In this document: positions 8,296 to 17,066 of the stretch, piece by piece | Layout: each line of letters starts with the position of its first letter | Position numbering within the stretch: position 1 is the stretch's first letter | NCBI RefSeq assembly: GCF_026262505.1 | Contig: NC_067208.1 | Coordinates: 6,953,962-7,017,961, forward strand | Length of the DNA: 64,000 nucleotides | From: Trichomonas vaginalis G3 | Taxonomy: Eukaryota > Parabasalia > Trichomonadida > Trichomonadidae | Reading direction: 5' to 3' | The notes under the pieces: model-generated | Told to the model about the DNA's origin: nothing | Databases searched by the model: none | The model's input: the letters and a program-made list of their open reading frames with translations, nothing else | Program-made: the position numbers and the translations under genes

Positions 8296-9156
8296 TCAAT
8301 ACTTTTTCAGCACTTTTCCGTAGTTATATATGAAAGACAATTCGAGATAAAAGTCATAGTACAATGGAATAATATGTTGCACACCATTTGTTGTGAACCA
8401 AACTTGAAAGTCAGAGAAACTGTTACTAGATGGTTCGTAGAATTTAGAAGCAAAGTCATAAAAGTCCTTACCAATACATAGAAAACTATTGTTGCTTGAA
8501 CTGAAACTTGCATGACACATAACATTTTGAGGGTCAAACACGTTTCTATAAACCATCAAATCTGCTGGTGGAAGTATAAATTTAAATGGACCATCTGGTA
8601 GTAATGGTTCGTTCTGGTTTAGTAACCGAAGAAATTGTGCCCAATAACGTTTGTCTACTTCCCAAAATAAAAACTCTGTATCTCTTGGAGGGTTAATTTC
8701 AATCTTTTGAAATGAAATGGTGGAGTTCATCTTGTCATATTCTAGTTTCAGATAGTGTGTTCCATTTAGTAAAGAGTCGTATTTTTTTTGAAATTCCCAA
8801 TAATATTTGTTCATTTGAGTTTGAAAGTCATTTAGAGTTTTCTCAAGACTTTCGTCTGAACGAACTGTAAAGATTCTCATTTCGTCAAATTTGTCTATTA
8901 GACCATCAGAACCTTTATACTGCCCATGAAAATATACTGCGAACATAAATGCGTTAGTTCTATTTGAAAACAAAACTCTTCTAAATCCTATTGCCTTTGC
9001 ATCTGAAGGACTTTGAAGCCAACGAATTGGATAGTCAAACCTGTATGCTCGGGATGAAATTTCTTCATCTGAAATAGTCCTACCAGCATTTGTAAAGATA
9101 TAGTCTAACGGTTTTGTATCTGCTACTTTTGTTCTTTGTTTTTCAACCTGAAGCAT
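8296..9156 (-). CDS. Putative capsid-family protein (~285 aa), outer copy A
   Basis: One of four related proteins in the window (others at 15035, 17820 and 33371). Shared landmarks are an N-terminal 'YP..W......KAIGFR' segment (DYPIRWLQSP near residue 40) and a C-terminal series: 'VFD...V...ASFS', 'FLCIGKDFYDFASKFYEP', 'FQVWFTT' and a hydrophobic 'LELSFI' end. Size and beta-rich composition suit a jelly-roll virion protein. Assignment as capsid is inference from size, multiplicity and element type. Its start ATG immediately follows the stop of the 34-residue ORF (TAAATG). Confidence 0.55.
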   Translation of the reverse strand: MLQVEKQRTKVADTKPLDYIFTNAGRTISDEEISSRAYRFDYPIRWLQSPSDAKAIGFRRVLFSNRTNAFMFAVYFHGQYKGSDGLIDKFDEMRIFTVRSDESLEKTLNDFQTQMNKYYWEFQKKYDSLLNGTHYLKLEYDKMNSTISFQKIEINPPRDTEFLFWEVDKRYWAQFLRLLNQNEPLLPDGPFKFILPPADLMVYRNVFDPQNVMCHASFSSSNNSFLCIGKDFYDFASKFYEPSSNSFSDFQVWFTTNGVQHIIPLYYDFYLELSFIYNYGKVLKKY

Positions 9157-9261
9157 TTAATATATGTAAAAATATATTGTTTTAAAATGGTATGCCATTT
9201 CATATTTCTCATCTAACAAACAAGTTTCCCAACGGTCTTCTCCAACAAACTCAGCGTACAT
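9157..9261 (-). CDS. 34-residue ORF abutting the capsid-family gene
   Basis: Reads from the ATG at 9261 and stops at TAA, which is followed at once by the ATG of the 8296-9156 gene. Such TAAATG junctions also occur at 17819/17820 and 17594/17595, which makes this tiny frame more credible than its length alone would. The sequence is Glu/Tyr/Trp-rich (MYAEFVGEDRWETCLLDEKY) with a hydrophobic aromatic end. No family was recognised. Confidence 0.4.
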   Translation of the reverse strand: MYAEFVGEDRWETCLLDEKYEMAYHFKTIYFYIY

Positions 9262-9305
9262 TTCAAATAAAATAAAAAAATGTCACTTTTTTAAAAATAA
9301 ATTTT

Positions 9306-11459
9306 TTATTTCATGCAATGTTTTATTTCTGTGCCGTCTTCAAGTATGCCCCAATATTTCCTTTTCGATATTACATGAACTTCGGAAAATACCTTATCTA
9401 GCTTAAAACAGCCCATCTTTTCACCGACCATTCCCATTTCAATGAGTTTGTTGTATCCTTCTTCGTTCGTCATGAGTGCGTCAATGTTCTCATAGTAAAC
9501 CTTCACTTTGGATTTGACTTCGGAGAAGAATTTGTTGTAGTTGTCAAGGACTGCCTTTGCGAACTGAGGGTAAGACCAATGTTCGACAATAGGTTTTAAT
9601 GTGGTTACTAAGCCACTTTGACCTTGAGTGAATTCGTACTTCAAAACAAAAGGAGAAAACCTTTCAACAAAGTTGTCGACCTTCTCATAATGTTTACTCT
9701 TCATCTCTTGAGGTTTCTTAATGGAATATCCCCATGTCGAATTCATAAGCAATTTGAGTGTCATTGCAAGTTTGGAGTTTGAAGCTTTCCTAATATCATA
9801 CAGTTGTTGTATGACTTTTCCAACTGTATAGTTCCTTCCCGGGAACTCACCATCTTCGTTTGGAATTCCAGTCGGAATATATTGGACAAACCTCATGTAT
9901 GCAGCGTTAAGGTCGACATAGTATATCTTTTCATCTGAGTCGAACTTGTCGCAACCAATTGGTCCAGTTTGTGGAAATTCAAGTGAGTCTCTTATCTTCT
10001 GAGAAACTTCTCCTGTTATCTCATAAACATCGTCGAAGCAACCTGTTTCATATAAAACCTTCTGACCTAACTCAGATGCTCTCCAATACAATTTGACGTC
10101 AATTGGATGTCTCAATGGAAGTTTGTTTATAGCATCTTGAAGTTCTTGCAACCTCATTGGAAGTTCTTCTGGTTCAGGTTGGTATCCGAACATACCAACT
10201 CCTTGTGGAACTGTGTACTTCTTTTGTACTAGAACTTTGTCTGGAACAACTTTTGGTCTTGCTAACAATGAAAAGTTTGTTTCGTCTTTTGGTACAAAAG
10301 TTTCTGTCAGCTTGTCATCTGGAATTGGTTCCAACAAACCTTTCTCGAAAAGAATGTTTACAGCTCTGACAATGTTGCACTTGCCTTTTCCGAACAATGG
10401 GTTTGTAAGACTTTCGTTCAACATGAAGTGGTTGTGGACAATTACAATCTTCAACCATTGTAAGTCTTTGTCAACAACATAGTCGTCATGTGAAGAACCT
10501 TTAGCTGTAGGTATGTTGACTCGGATATTGACATTTGCCAACGGTGCAATTTTTGCCAATTGACCTCTGAGAATGTACCTTGTCTTCACACATGACTCAA
10601 GATACTTCATCTTCTCATCTGTAACAAGACCAGAGTTCCTGAGACATGTAAGAATACAAGGTTCATTGACAATTGTTTCAATTGAATTGTAAATTCCATA
10701 CCTTGTCAAGTCAATGTCAGACTTATTTATGAAGGGGAAGTATCCAGCATGTTGTCTGACTGCTTGAGGGTTAGGTTGGTACCATTCGAACTTGACAATT
10801 GCAATTCCTTCAATTGCATTCAAAATATCTGAGTCGGAGTCAACCATTTGTTCTCTCTTTGTAGTCTTGAAAGCGTCAAGAAGTTTTGCGGCTGTTTGTT
10901 CATTGCCATGTGCATAGTAAATGTGACCATCCAAATCTGTTATGGTCAATCTGAGATTGTGTCCTTTCTTATTTCCGTCTTGAATTGCAGCAAGTACTCC
11001 CATGAAGCCTTCTTTGTTCTTTCCTTTGTCAAAGTTTACTGTAAAGGTTCGACCAGATGTAATTTGACTTCTAACTTCACGGTACTTTTCATATGCATAT
11101 CTTGTTCTTTCCATGGGAGCATGTGCGTCTTCACCTTTTCCTTTTTTCCTTCTCAAAGGATGCAATTGTTCGTCATGTTTCCAGTAGAATCTGGCAAAGC
11201 CGTCGTGTCCTTCAACTTGAGGTTCACTAACATCGAAAGGCATGTCCATAAGACGTTCTTCTTCTAACCTCTCTAGTCTGTTTGGATAATTGGCACGTGC
11301 TGTTTCCAAATCCATTTCGTAGCGAAGACCAGACAATTTGTCATAGACTTTTATGGGTCTTCCCTTCCTATATTTAAAATTCTTCGAAACTCTCCAACCA
11401 TATCTTTGCAACTCTGCTTTTATTCTAGCAGACTTTCTATCCATTCTATATGAGGGCAT
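9306..11459 (-). CDS. B-family DNA polymerase, compact palm-type (outer element)
   Basis: 717 residues from the ATG at 11459, chosen over an upstream ATG because it follows the A/T leader typical of this element. The palm is at the C-terminus: motif A YYVDLNAAY near residue 514, motif B LLMNSTWGY near 572, a motif C-like region near 653 and the SKRKYWG (KxY) segment near 699. The N-terminal half resembles the inner PolB upstream of its exonuclease, including a 'CL..AG.....HFMLNE' pattern. No exonuclease-type motifs were recognised, and motifs A and B are close together. It likely replicates the outer element with the SF3 helicase. Confidence 0.7.
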   Translation of the reverse strand: MPSYRMDRKSARIKAELQRYGWRVSKNFKYRKGRPIKVYDKLSGLRYEMDLETARANYPNRLERLEEERLMDMPFDVSEPQVEGHDGFARFYWKHDEQLHPLRRKKGKGEDAHAPMERTRYAYEKYREVRSQITSGRTFTVNFDKGKNKEGFMGVLAAIQDGNKKGHNLRLTITDLDGHIYYAHGNEQTAAKLLDAFKTTKREQMVDSDSDILNAIEGIAIVKFEWYQPNPQAVRQHAGYFPFINKSDIDLTRYGIYNSIETIVNEPCILTCLRNSGLVTDEKMKYLESCVKTRYILRGQLAKIAPLANVNIRVNIPTAKGSSHDDYVVDKDLQWLKIVIVHNHFMLNESLTNPLFGKGKCNIVRAVNILFEKGLLEPIPDDKLTETFVPKDETNFSLLARPKVVPDKVLVQKKYTVPQGVGMFGYQPEPEELPMRLQELQDAINKLPLRHPIDVKLYWRASELGQKVLYETGCFDDVYEITGEVSQKIRDSLEFPQTGPIGCDKFDSDEKIYYVDLNAAYMRFVQYIPTGIPNEDGEFPGRNYTVGKVIQQLYDIRKASNSKLAMTLKLLMNSTWGYSIKKPQEMKSKHYEKVDNFVERFSPFVLKYEFTQGQSGLVTTLKPIVEHWSYPQFAKAVLDNYNKFFSEVKSKVKVYYENIDALMTNEEGYNKLIEMGMVGEKMGCFKLDKVFSEVHVISKRKYWGILEDGTEIKHCMK

Positions 11460-11488
11460 TTTTATAAAAATAAAAAAATATTTTTTCT

Positions 11489-12073
11489 TTACTTTACATA
11501 ACCGCCTGCTGCCATAAGTCTTTGACGCCAACCCATACCAGCTAATGAAGGTTGACTTGGTTTAGTTTGGAAACTAAACTTTGGTTTTGGTTTATCTTCA
11601 GTTTTTGGTTTTTCTTCTTCTATCGGTTTTTCGTCACTTTTCGGTTCCTCTGACTTTACTTCACTTGCAGGAACAGTTGTGTCGTCAACATCTTCATAAA
11701 TATCATATGCCATTTGTTTTTGTTTTCCTTTCAACTTTTTGTGTTTGTTGTAAAGTTTAGAATATTTCGACTCTAAGTCAATGAGATGTTCTATAATGAA
11801 CTGTTGGTCAATGAAGTAAACTTTTCCATCTGTTGTCTCGAAAGCTCCTTCAGACTTCAATATTTTATTTGTGAGAGTCTGTTTCTTTTTTGAGATACTA
11901 GCCGTTCCATTTCTATGAAAAGTGACTTTATAGTTAGGGTTTGTATTTCCAGACCTGGCACTTTCTATTATTGAATTTTTCTCTTCATCTGTAAGTTCTT
12001 TGACAGGTTTTGACAATGTTTCTGAACTTTTTGTTTGTGGTGTCAAATCTACCGTTTCAACTTCTTCGGTCAT
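11489..12073 (-). CDS. Unknown 194-residue protein with helical core and Pro/Lys/Glu tail
   Basis: Starts MTEEVETVDLTPQTKSSETL at 12073. The segment YKVTFHRNGTASISKKKQTLTNKILKSE, followed by a helical region near residues 95-130 (LIDLESKYSKLYNKHKKLKG), resembles the layout of the inner element's small protein at 34691-34927 (GFYIHTMKDGRVQFRKIKQPL plus coiled coil). A disordered Glu/Lys/Pro tail follows, then GMGWRQRLMAAGGYVK. Possibly a virion or scaffolding component; no family was recognised. Confidence 0.55.
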   Translation of the reverse strand: MTEEVETVDLTPQTKSSETLSKPVKELTDEEKNSIIESARSGNTNPNYKVTFHRNGTASISKKKQTLTNKILKSEGAFETTDGKVYFIDQQFIIEHLIDLESKYSKLYNKHKKLKGKQKQMAYDIYEDVDDTTVPASEVKSEEPKSDEKPIEEEKPKTEDKPKPKFSFQTKPSQPSLAGMGWRQRLMAAGGYVK

Positions 12074-12092
12074 TTCATCTCAGTAAAAAATT

Positions 12093-12245
12093 TTAGTTTG
12101 GTTTGTTTTCAACTGGTTGTTTAGGTTTTTTAAGTCGGTCTAAAACTTCCTGAGGTATAGGAAGAACTTTACAAACACGTGGTGTAAATGCTGGAAGCCG
12201 ACAAATCCATCTTGAACTCATTTGTCTCAATGCTGCATTGTTCAT
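12093..12245 (-). CDS. 50-residue ORF
   Basis: Starts at the ATG at 12245 behind CTGAGATGACATGAAC, the same kind of leader (TTTTTTACTGAGATGA) that precedes the gene starting at 12073. The product is basic and Pro-rich (RLPAFTPRVCKVLPIPQEVL), 50 residues. It sits in a tight minus-strand run between 11489-12073 and 12265-12666 with about 20 bp on either side. No family was recognised. Confidence 0.45.
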   Translation of the reverse strand: MNNAALRQMSSRWICRLPAFTPRVCKVLPIPQEVLDRLKKPKQPVENKPN

Positions 12246-12264
12246 GTCATCTCAGTAAAAAAAT

Positions 12265-12666
12265 TTACATTCCCCACGTTTGAGGCGGTTGAGGTTGGTT
12301 ATTGTTTACCCACTGTTGTGCATGGTTATATCCTCTGTTAAAGAATCTTTCACCTTGGTCCATATAGTGCCCTGCTTGGTTATAGTAGTCATTTGCTTTG
12401 TTATAATAGTTTCCTGCTTGTCTTCCTACATTGTCCATCCATCCTTGAACTTTTCCTCTTGTTTCAGGATTTGGAATAAGATTTGTTGCATCTCGTGCTA
12501 CCTCCCAACCTTTCTGTACAGTTTGTATAATAGGTTGTGCTTTCTCTTTAAGTATACCTAATGTACTCAAAATCTTCCTTCCAATTCCAAATGCACCTCT
12601 GGCTATTGTTCCCACTGCGGGTAAAAATCTAGATGCAACTCCTGCTAATGCGCCAAATAAACCCAT
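12265..12666 (-). CDS. Small virion-type protein with glycine-rich amphipathic N-terminus
   Basis: 133 residues beginning MGLFGALAGVASRFLPAVG, a hydrophobic, Gly/Ala-rich, probably membrane-active helix, followed by a basic helix (GIGRKILSTLG) and a Tyr/Asn/Gln-rich tail (YYNKANDYYNQAGHYMDQG). Two other small proteins in the window start alike (16130 and 17594). The layout recalls adenovirus pVI-like lytic proteins and the Pro/Gly-rich small proteins of Polintons, but there is no direct match I can name. Confidence 0.5.
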   Translation of the reverse strand: MGLFGALAGVASRFLPAVGTIARGAFGIGRKILSTLGILKEKAQPIIQTVQKGWEVARDATNLIPNPETRGKVQGWMDNVGRQAGNYYNKANDYYNQAGHYMDQGERFFNRGYNHAQQWVNNNQPQPPQTWGM

Positions 12667-12683
12667 TTCTTATAGGGTAAAAA
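12667..12683. promoter_or_regulatory. 17-bp bidirectional promoter region
   Basis: The whole space between divergent start codons is TTCTTATAGGGTAAAAA. It must hold the start signals for both genes unless transcripts begin inside coding sequence. Similar gaps occur at 15017, 18702 and 21682. Confidence 0.5.
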
Positions 12684-13643
12684 ATGACGAATCCGAACAA
12701 GGACCCCTATGTTTCTAAAGCGACAAAGAAAGCACTCATGATAAAAATCTTTAGTTCAACACCAAATGCTTGGTTTATGGATATCTTGGAAAACATTCCG
12801 AGAGTTAGAACAGATGGACCTCCATACTGGTTAATATTTGTTGGTCAAAACACAAGATACTGTGAAGCCATACCATTATGGTCCAAAAATATTTTAGATG
12901 TGAAAACTGCTTTGACAATATTCGTTGACAAATACCATCCAACAAAACTGACATCTGACTGTGAAAGTTCTTTCAAATCAGATGATGTAAAAAACTATCT
13001 GCGTTCAAAAAATGTAAACCAATATTTCATTGTCGACCAAAACCATTCTGCTCTTGGTGTCATTGACGGTTGTATAAAAATGTTAAGAGACTTAAACCAA
13101 CCACAAGGTGGTGAAGCAACTGAAATGTCATATGACGACAAGTATAGACACTTCTCCATGGCAAAGATGAGACAAGTTTTAAATATTTACAATAGCCGTA
13201 AACAAAAAGGTTTGGGAAACCACTCCCCCGAAGAAATGAAAAACAACCCTGACTTAGAGAAAGACTATATATTTAATAATTTAGTCAAAAGAGACAAACA
13301 AGAAAGAATGCCGGGCTTCAAACTTCAGAAAGGTGACAAAGTAAAAATAGAAATACCTAAACGCGACCCATATGAAAATACTATTGACTATGACAACAAT
13401 GGGAACCCGACAGGTACTCACATTCGTGTTCGTAAAAATAGAAGAAAGTATACAAGAGAATATTATGAAGTTTTAGGCAAACATGGCAAAATGTACACAC
13501 TGCAAGCAGAAGATAAAACTACTATTGCCAGACCTCGTTTCAAACTTGTCAAAGTTCAAGGTGGTATACTTTCAAAGACAGTTCCTAACAAATATAAGAC
13601 AACTCCTGACGAATATGCTAAAGAAGTTGAAAATGACGACTAA
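12684..13643 (+). CDS. Polinton integrase (RVE/DDE type), outer element
   Basis: 319 residues with a retroviral-type integrase core: Asp33 in AWFMDIL, Asp92 in LTSDCESSF and an acidic residue 128 in SALGVIDGC, giving a D,D-35-acid spacing. The C-terminal third has an SH3-like region near residues 230-290 (KYTREYYEVLGKHGKMYTL) of the kind Polinton integrases carry before or instead of a chromodomain. It inserts the linear element into host DNA, producing ~6-bp duplications. It is divergent from the 12265 gene across 17 bp and overlaps the fibre gene's end by 4 bp. Confidence 0.85.
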   Translation: MTNPNKDPYVSKATKKALMIKIFSSTPNAWFMDILENIPRVRTDGPPYWLIFVGQNTRYCEAIPLWSKNILDVKTALTIFVDKYHPTKLTSDCESSFKSDDVKNYLRSKNVNQYFIVDQNHSALGVIDGCIKMLRDLNQPQGGEATEMSYDDKYRHFSMAKMRQVLNIYNSRKQKGLGNHSPEEMKNNPDLEKDYIFNNLVKRDKQERMPGFKLQKGDKVKIEIPKRDPYENTIDYDNNGNPTGTHIRVRKNRRKYTREYYEVLGKHGKMYTLQAEDKTTIARPRFKLVKVQGGILSKTVPNKYKTTPDEYAKEVENDD

Positions 13644-15016
13644 GCATTTCTATACCATGCGTAAACTGTCATGTAAGGTGGCATGTAGTCTTTACTTTGT
13701 CCCGTTGTTTGTGTATATCCTGAAACGAAATGTGTATGGTTTCCATCTCCCTGAGTGTCACTCCAGTAACCATTTATAGCAAACTTAACGTCGTCTTTAA
13801 CATCATATCCTTTACCTTTTGTCATTCCTGACCAACCAATATATCTATGACTATGCCAACCTGCTTGAGATGTACTTAAATCTATGTAGTGACTGTGTGC
13901 AGGTAAATTTTCACCTGAAATCGTTTTACTTCCACCTGTTTCCTTTGAAGAGTTTGCACAATACAAAAACCTGTCGACTATTTGAGTCCAAGTTCCAAAA
14001 TCAAGTACTACTTCTGGTCTGGTAGAGTTCATTGAAACATATAATGAGCCAACCGGGTAAATAAGATTCGGCAAAATTTGTTTAAGCACATTGAGTTCCT
14101 GTCTTAGATGCATAATACTATTGTCATTAGATATCAAAGTATCTACAAGACTTGTTGCCGGTGGTATTGTTGGACCTTTACTTGGCAAGGTTGTGTTTAG
14201 TGTAATATCATCTGCTGTAAAAGTTGTAAAACTTGTATGTGTATGAGTCTTATTTGCTTTAGTGTTTAAGGTTTCTTGTAAGTTTGTAATATTTGCAATG
14301 GTATGTGTATGTCCAACGTCACTTTTCCTGTTTAAGGTTTCTTGTAAGTTTGTAATATTTGCAATGGTATGTGTATGTCCAACGTCACTTTTCCTGTTTA
14401 AGGTTTCTTGTAAGTTTGTAATATTTGCAATGGTATGTGTATGTCCAACGTCACTTTTCCTGCTTAAGGTTTCTTGTAAGTTTGTAATATTTGCAATGGT
14501 ATGTGTATGAGTCTTATTTGCTTTTGTCTCTAATGTTTCTTGTAAGTTTGTAATATCAGATATAGAATGTGTATGAGTCTTTTTAGAATATTCGTTTTCA
14601 GCTCTTGTCACTTCACTTGACATTTTATTGTCAACATATGTTTTGTCTGCTAGTTCAGGATGAGTATGTTCTTTTGTTGCATAAGCATTGTTAGCTCTTT
14701 CTTCTTCTTTTGCTATTGCATCGTCTACATATTCTTTGTCAGCTTTGTTGTCAACATCTGCTTTCAAAAGAAGTTCATTTATAGGTTTCTCGTTTAAAGT
14801 TCCTTTTGTTGGATTTATACAGACAGTATGGTTCTTATTGTCTTGAAACAGAAACTCATCTGTCATAGGGTTTATTGTCAGTTTTAAGTTTCCTTCTTTC
14901 AATGACTCAGATATCTTAGAATAGTTTGAAAAGTTTGTTGTGTTCTTATTTAGAGCTTGCATAATGAGTTGTCGGTTGTGTTGTATTTCTCTCATAGACG
15001 CTGTTTCATTTGACAT
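13640..15016 (-). CDS. Fibre protein with phage-type tail-collar C-terminus, outer element
   Basis: 458 residues. An N-terminal part (1-90) is followed by short coiled 'ADKxYVD' repeats, then five 22-residue repeats (HTHTIANITNLQETL) from about residue 150 to 265, a pattern seen in trimeric phage fibre shafts. The C-terminus (about 335-458) matches a phage collar/gp10-like tip: YPVGSLYVSMNSTRPEVV, FGTWTQIVDRFLY, LPAHSH and MPPYMTVYAWYR. A receptor-binding spike on the virion is the natural reading. It ends against the integrase gene and is divergent from the capsid-family gene at 15035. Confidence 0.75.
   Translation of the reverse strand: MSNETASMREIQHNRQLIMQALNKNTTNFSNYSKISESLKEGNLKLTINPMTDEFLFQDNKNHTVCINPTKGTLNEKPINELLLKADVDNKADKEYVDDAIAKEEERANNAYATKEHTHPELADKTYVDNKMSSEVTRAENEYSKKTHTHSISDITNLQETLETKANKTHTHTIANITNLQETLSRKSDVGHTHTIANITNLQETLNRKSDVGHTHTIANITNLQETLNRKSDVGHTHTIANITNLQETLNTKANKTHTHTSFTTFTADDITLNTTLPSKGPTIPPATSLVDTLISNDNSIMHLRQELNVLKQILPNLIYPVGSLYVSMNSTRPEVVLDFGTWTQIVDRFLYCANSSKETGGSKTISGENLPAHSHYIDLSTSQAGWHSHRYIGWSGMTKGKGYDVKDDVKFAINGYWSDTQGDGNHTHFVSGYTQTTGQSKDYMPPYMTVYAWYRNA
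14222..14580 (-). repeat. 66-bp in-frame tandem repeat coding the fibre shaft
   Basis: Five units of 66 bp (22 residues), the middle three nearly identical at the base level, the outer two more diverged. The identity implies recent unit duplication, so fibre length is likely to vary between copies. Confidence 0.9.
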
Positions 15017-15034
15017 TTTTATTATAGATAAAAT
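15017..15034. promoter_or_regulatory. 18-bp bidirectional promoter region
   Basis: TTTTATTATAGATAAAAT is all that separates the start codons of the fibre (minus) and the capsid-family gene (plus). Confidence 0.5.
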
Positions 15035-15883
15035 ATGCTTCCAATAGAAAAAGAAAATTCTAGAGTTGCTACAACTAAACCATTAGATGAACTTTTTACT
15101 AATGTCGGTCAAAAGTTTGAGACAGATACCGTAAAGCATGAAGGCTATCGTTTTGACTACCCATTAAGATGGTTAAGAGACCCATCCGTCACAAAAGCTA
15201 TTGGCTTTCGTAGAATGAAGTTCATTTCAGAAGCCATACATGGTTTCCCATTTACGGTCGGTTTTGAAGTTCGATACTATAACAAAGAAAAACGTATGTA
15301 TGAGAAATTTGAACAGGGAAAACTTTTACAAGTGAATTTGCTTGTAAACTTAGAAACAACTCTTCAAGCTTTTCAAGAAAAAATAAACGATATCTATATC
15401 GAATATGCAAACCAGTATAACATTGACGAAGGAGAATACCATCTCGATATTATTTATGACAGGAAAAATGCAACTGTTAAAATCAATAAAATAGAAGACC
15501 TTGGAGAAAACGTTTATATTTCTACAAAATATAACAACTTGGCATGGTATAGATTTATGAGGATGTTAAATCAGCCTGCAGCATATCCAGTACACCCGGA
15601 CTATTATGAAGTCGAAAACCCTAATGGAACATATGAAAATATTTTCGACCAAGATGCTATTATTGTTCATGCTTCATTTTCTGGCGCCCAAAACTCTTTT
15701 TTATGCTTGGCAAATGACTTTTACGAAAAACCTACAAAGTTATACGAACCACCAAGTGGAAGTATTTCAGACTTTCAAGTATGGTTTACTACAGATGGAA
15801 GAAAAAGAATAATTCCATTATACCATGCGTTTTACTTAGAACTTAGTTTCATATACAAATACTATCGAACGGTAAAAATATAA
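15035..15883 (+). CDS. Putative capsid-family protein (~285 aa), outer copy B
   Basis: 282 residues and the closest relative of 8296-9156: both have 'T KPLD..FTN.G', 'YRFDYP.RWL..PS..KAIGFRR', 'IFD...I.HASFS....FLC...DFY' and 'SDFQVWFTT.G...IIPLY..FYLELSFIY'. Two diverged members in one element suggest two structural roles in one particle, for example two single-jelly-roll components. Divergent from the fibre gene across 18 bp. The capsid role is inferred. Confidence 0.55.
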   Translation: MLPIEKENSRVATTKPLDELFTNVGQKFETDTVKHEGYRFDYPLRWLRDPSVTKAIGFRRMKFISEAIHGFPFTVGFEVRYYNKEKRMYEKFEQGKLLQVNLLVNLETTLQAFQEKINDIYIEYANQYNIDEGEYHLDIIYDRKNATVKINKIEDLGENVYISTKYNNLAWYRFMRMLNQPAAYPVHPDYYEVENPNGTYENIFDQDAIIVHASFSGAQNSFLCLANDFYEKPTKLYEPPSGSISDFQVWFTTDGRKRIIPLYHAFYLELSFIYKYYRTVKI

Positions 15884-15887
15884 TTTT

Positions 15888-16130
15888 TTAATACGGTTGA
15901 GGTGTTGGATTTGGTTGCCAACTAGACTGTGGTGCAGGTTCAGGTTGTTGTATAACAGGAGCTTGTTCTTCTGGTTCAGGGTCTTTAGGTATAATACCAA
16001 CGAACTGACCTACTCTTTTACCAATATTTTTGACTCCGTTCCAAATTCCTCTTCCGACAGATTTTATTCCATTCCATATACCTCTTCCAACTCTTCTGAA
16101 GAAGTTTCCAATACTACTGAAGAAACCCAT
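15888..16130 (-). CDS. 80-residue amphipathic small protein
   Basis: MGFFSSIGNFFRRVGRGIW is followed by two near repeats of GIWNGIKSVGR / GIWNGVKNIGK, giving a basic amphipathic helix of about 45 residues, then a Pro/Gln tail (EPAPQSSWQPNPTPQPY). The helix looks membrane-active, similar in style to the 12265 and 17067 products. It may help the particle cross membranes, as pVI does in adenoviruses; this is inferred from composition only. It stops 4 bp after the convergent gene ends. Confidence 0.55.
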   Translation of the reverse strand: MGFFSSIGNFFRRVGRGIWNGIKSVGRGIWNGVKNIGKRVGQFVGIIPKDPEPEEQAPVIQQPEPAPQSSWQPNPTPQPY

Positions 16131-16147
16131 TTACTACGTGTAAAAAT

Positions 16148-16332
16148 CTAATGTCCGCCTAGTCTCTTACGTTTCCTGTTGAGTTCCATAGCATTCTTTA
16201 ACTGGAGCTCATACATTCTGTTTCTCCTCTGGTAGAAAACATATTCTGGGTCAACTCCTGTGTTCGCGTCATCTGCATAAAGTTGTTTATATCCCACTTC
16301 AGGGATTGTATAAAACTCTTTCCATCTCATAT
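16148..16332 (-). pseudogene. Outer-element small gene, portion left of the inner insertion
   Basis: The 3' portion of a small outer gene interrupted by the inner element; the other portion is at 35676-35853. It encodes the RWKEFYTIPEVGYKQLYADD segment and a basic end (ELNRKRKRLGGH). Frames running on from here into the inner terminal repeat are accidental. Function unknown. Confidence 0.65.
16327..16332. repeat. Target-site duplication, left (TCATAT)
   Basis: The six bases before the inner element's AGTTAGTATACC end. Matches TCATAT at 35670-35675, if the T at 35670 is counted with the duplication; CATAT is matched beyond doubt. Confidence 0.7.
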
Positions 16333-16600
16333 AGTTAGTATACCTATGTCGTGTACTGTGACACTGCGCGCCTCCGTACACCACTTAGCGGTTTTGACAC
16401 TTTACGAAACCAGTAACGTATATTTTACAACACAACCATAACACCAACTTAACCTTAAATATTTACGAAACCAGTATCGTATATTTTACAACACTAACGA
16501 CAACACCAACTTAACCTTAAATATTTACAAAGCCGCCAACCACTTCACCTCACTAACGTTTTCACAAACGACTTCACTAATGTAAAAAAAATAAACGTTC

Positions 16601-16921
16601 TCACTTACAAAAGTATTGCAACTCCTCCCATTGCTGTGCTTCACATAACAGTTCATATTCTTCTGACTCACTTTCTTCTTCATATAGGTCAAAATCACTG
16701 TCAAAATAAATGTTAGTAAGTTTTGACAAAGCTAATGAAACACGCTTACCGTTTGTATCGTATGCTTGTATAAACTTTCCATTCTTCATTCCTTCATAAA
16801 CGCTCAAACTAACTTTACCCTTTCTCCCTCGTATCTGATAGAATGTATTTTCACGAGGAACGAAGAACAAATTCTTGAACTCATGACCGTTGTAGTTTGT
16901 TATCTCAATAGTTTTCGTCAT
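16601..16921 (-). CDS. 106-residue ORF in left terminal repeat
   Basis: MTKTIEITNYNGHEFKNLFF; a compact beta-rich protein with an acidic Glu/Ser stretch (YEEESESEEYELL) near the C-terminus. The protein is identical to that at 35082-35402 because both lie in the inverted repeats, and both read outward toward the element ends. No family was recognised. Being held intact in both repeats suggests it is a real gene, or that the repeats were copied recently. Upstream is an A/T-only leader of about 40 bp. Confidence 0.6.
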   Translation of the reverse strand: MTKTIEITNYNGHEFKNLFFVPRENTFYQIRGRKGKVSLSVYEGMKNGKFIQAYDTNGKRVSLALSKLTNIYFDSDFDLYEEESESEEYELLCEAQQWEELQYFCK

Positions 16922-17010
16922 TTATGTAAAAATAAAAATAAAAAATAAACGTAAAAATAAATGATATCACCACCCTCACACGTATGAAAACATAGCACAA
17001 AAATAAATTT

Positions 17011-17058
17011 AGGTGAAGTGGTGAGATCTCACCTCTTTTTTCACCTGTTTTTTCACCC
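17011..17058. repeat. AGGTGA palindromic repeat, copy 5
   Basis: In the left inner terminal repeat, with a perfect AGGTGAGATCTCACCT-type centre apart from its GTGG arm. It is the mirror of copy 9. Confidence 0.85.
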
Positions 17059-17066
17059 TGTGGAAT

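Noticed and set aside
14262-14510. Plus-strand repeated ORF (VSCKFVIFAMV)
   Set aside because: Antisense image of the fibre shaft repeat.
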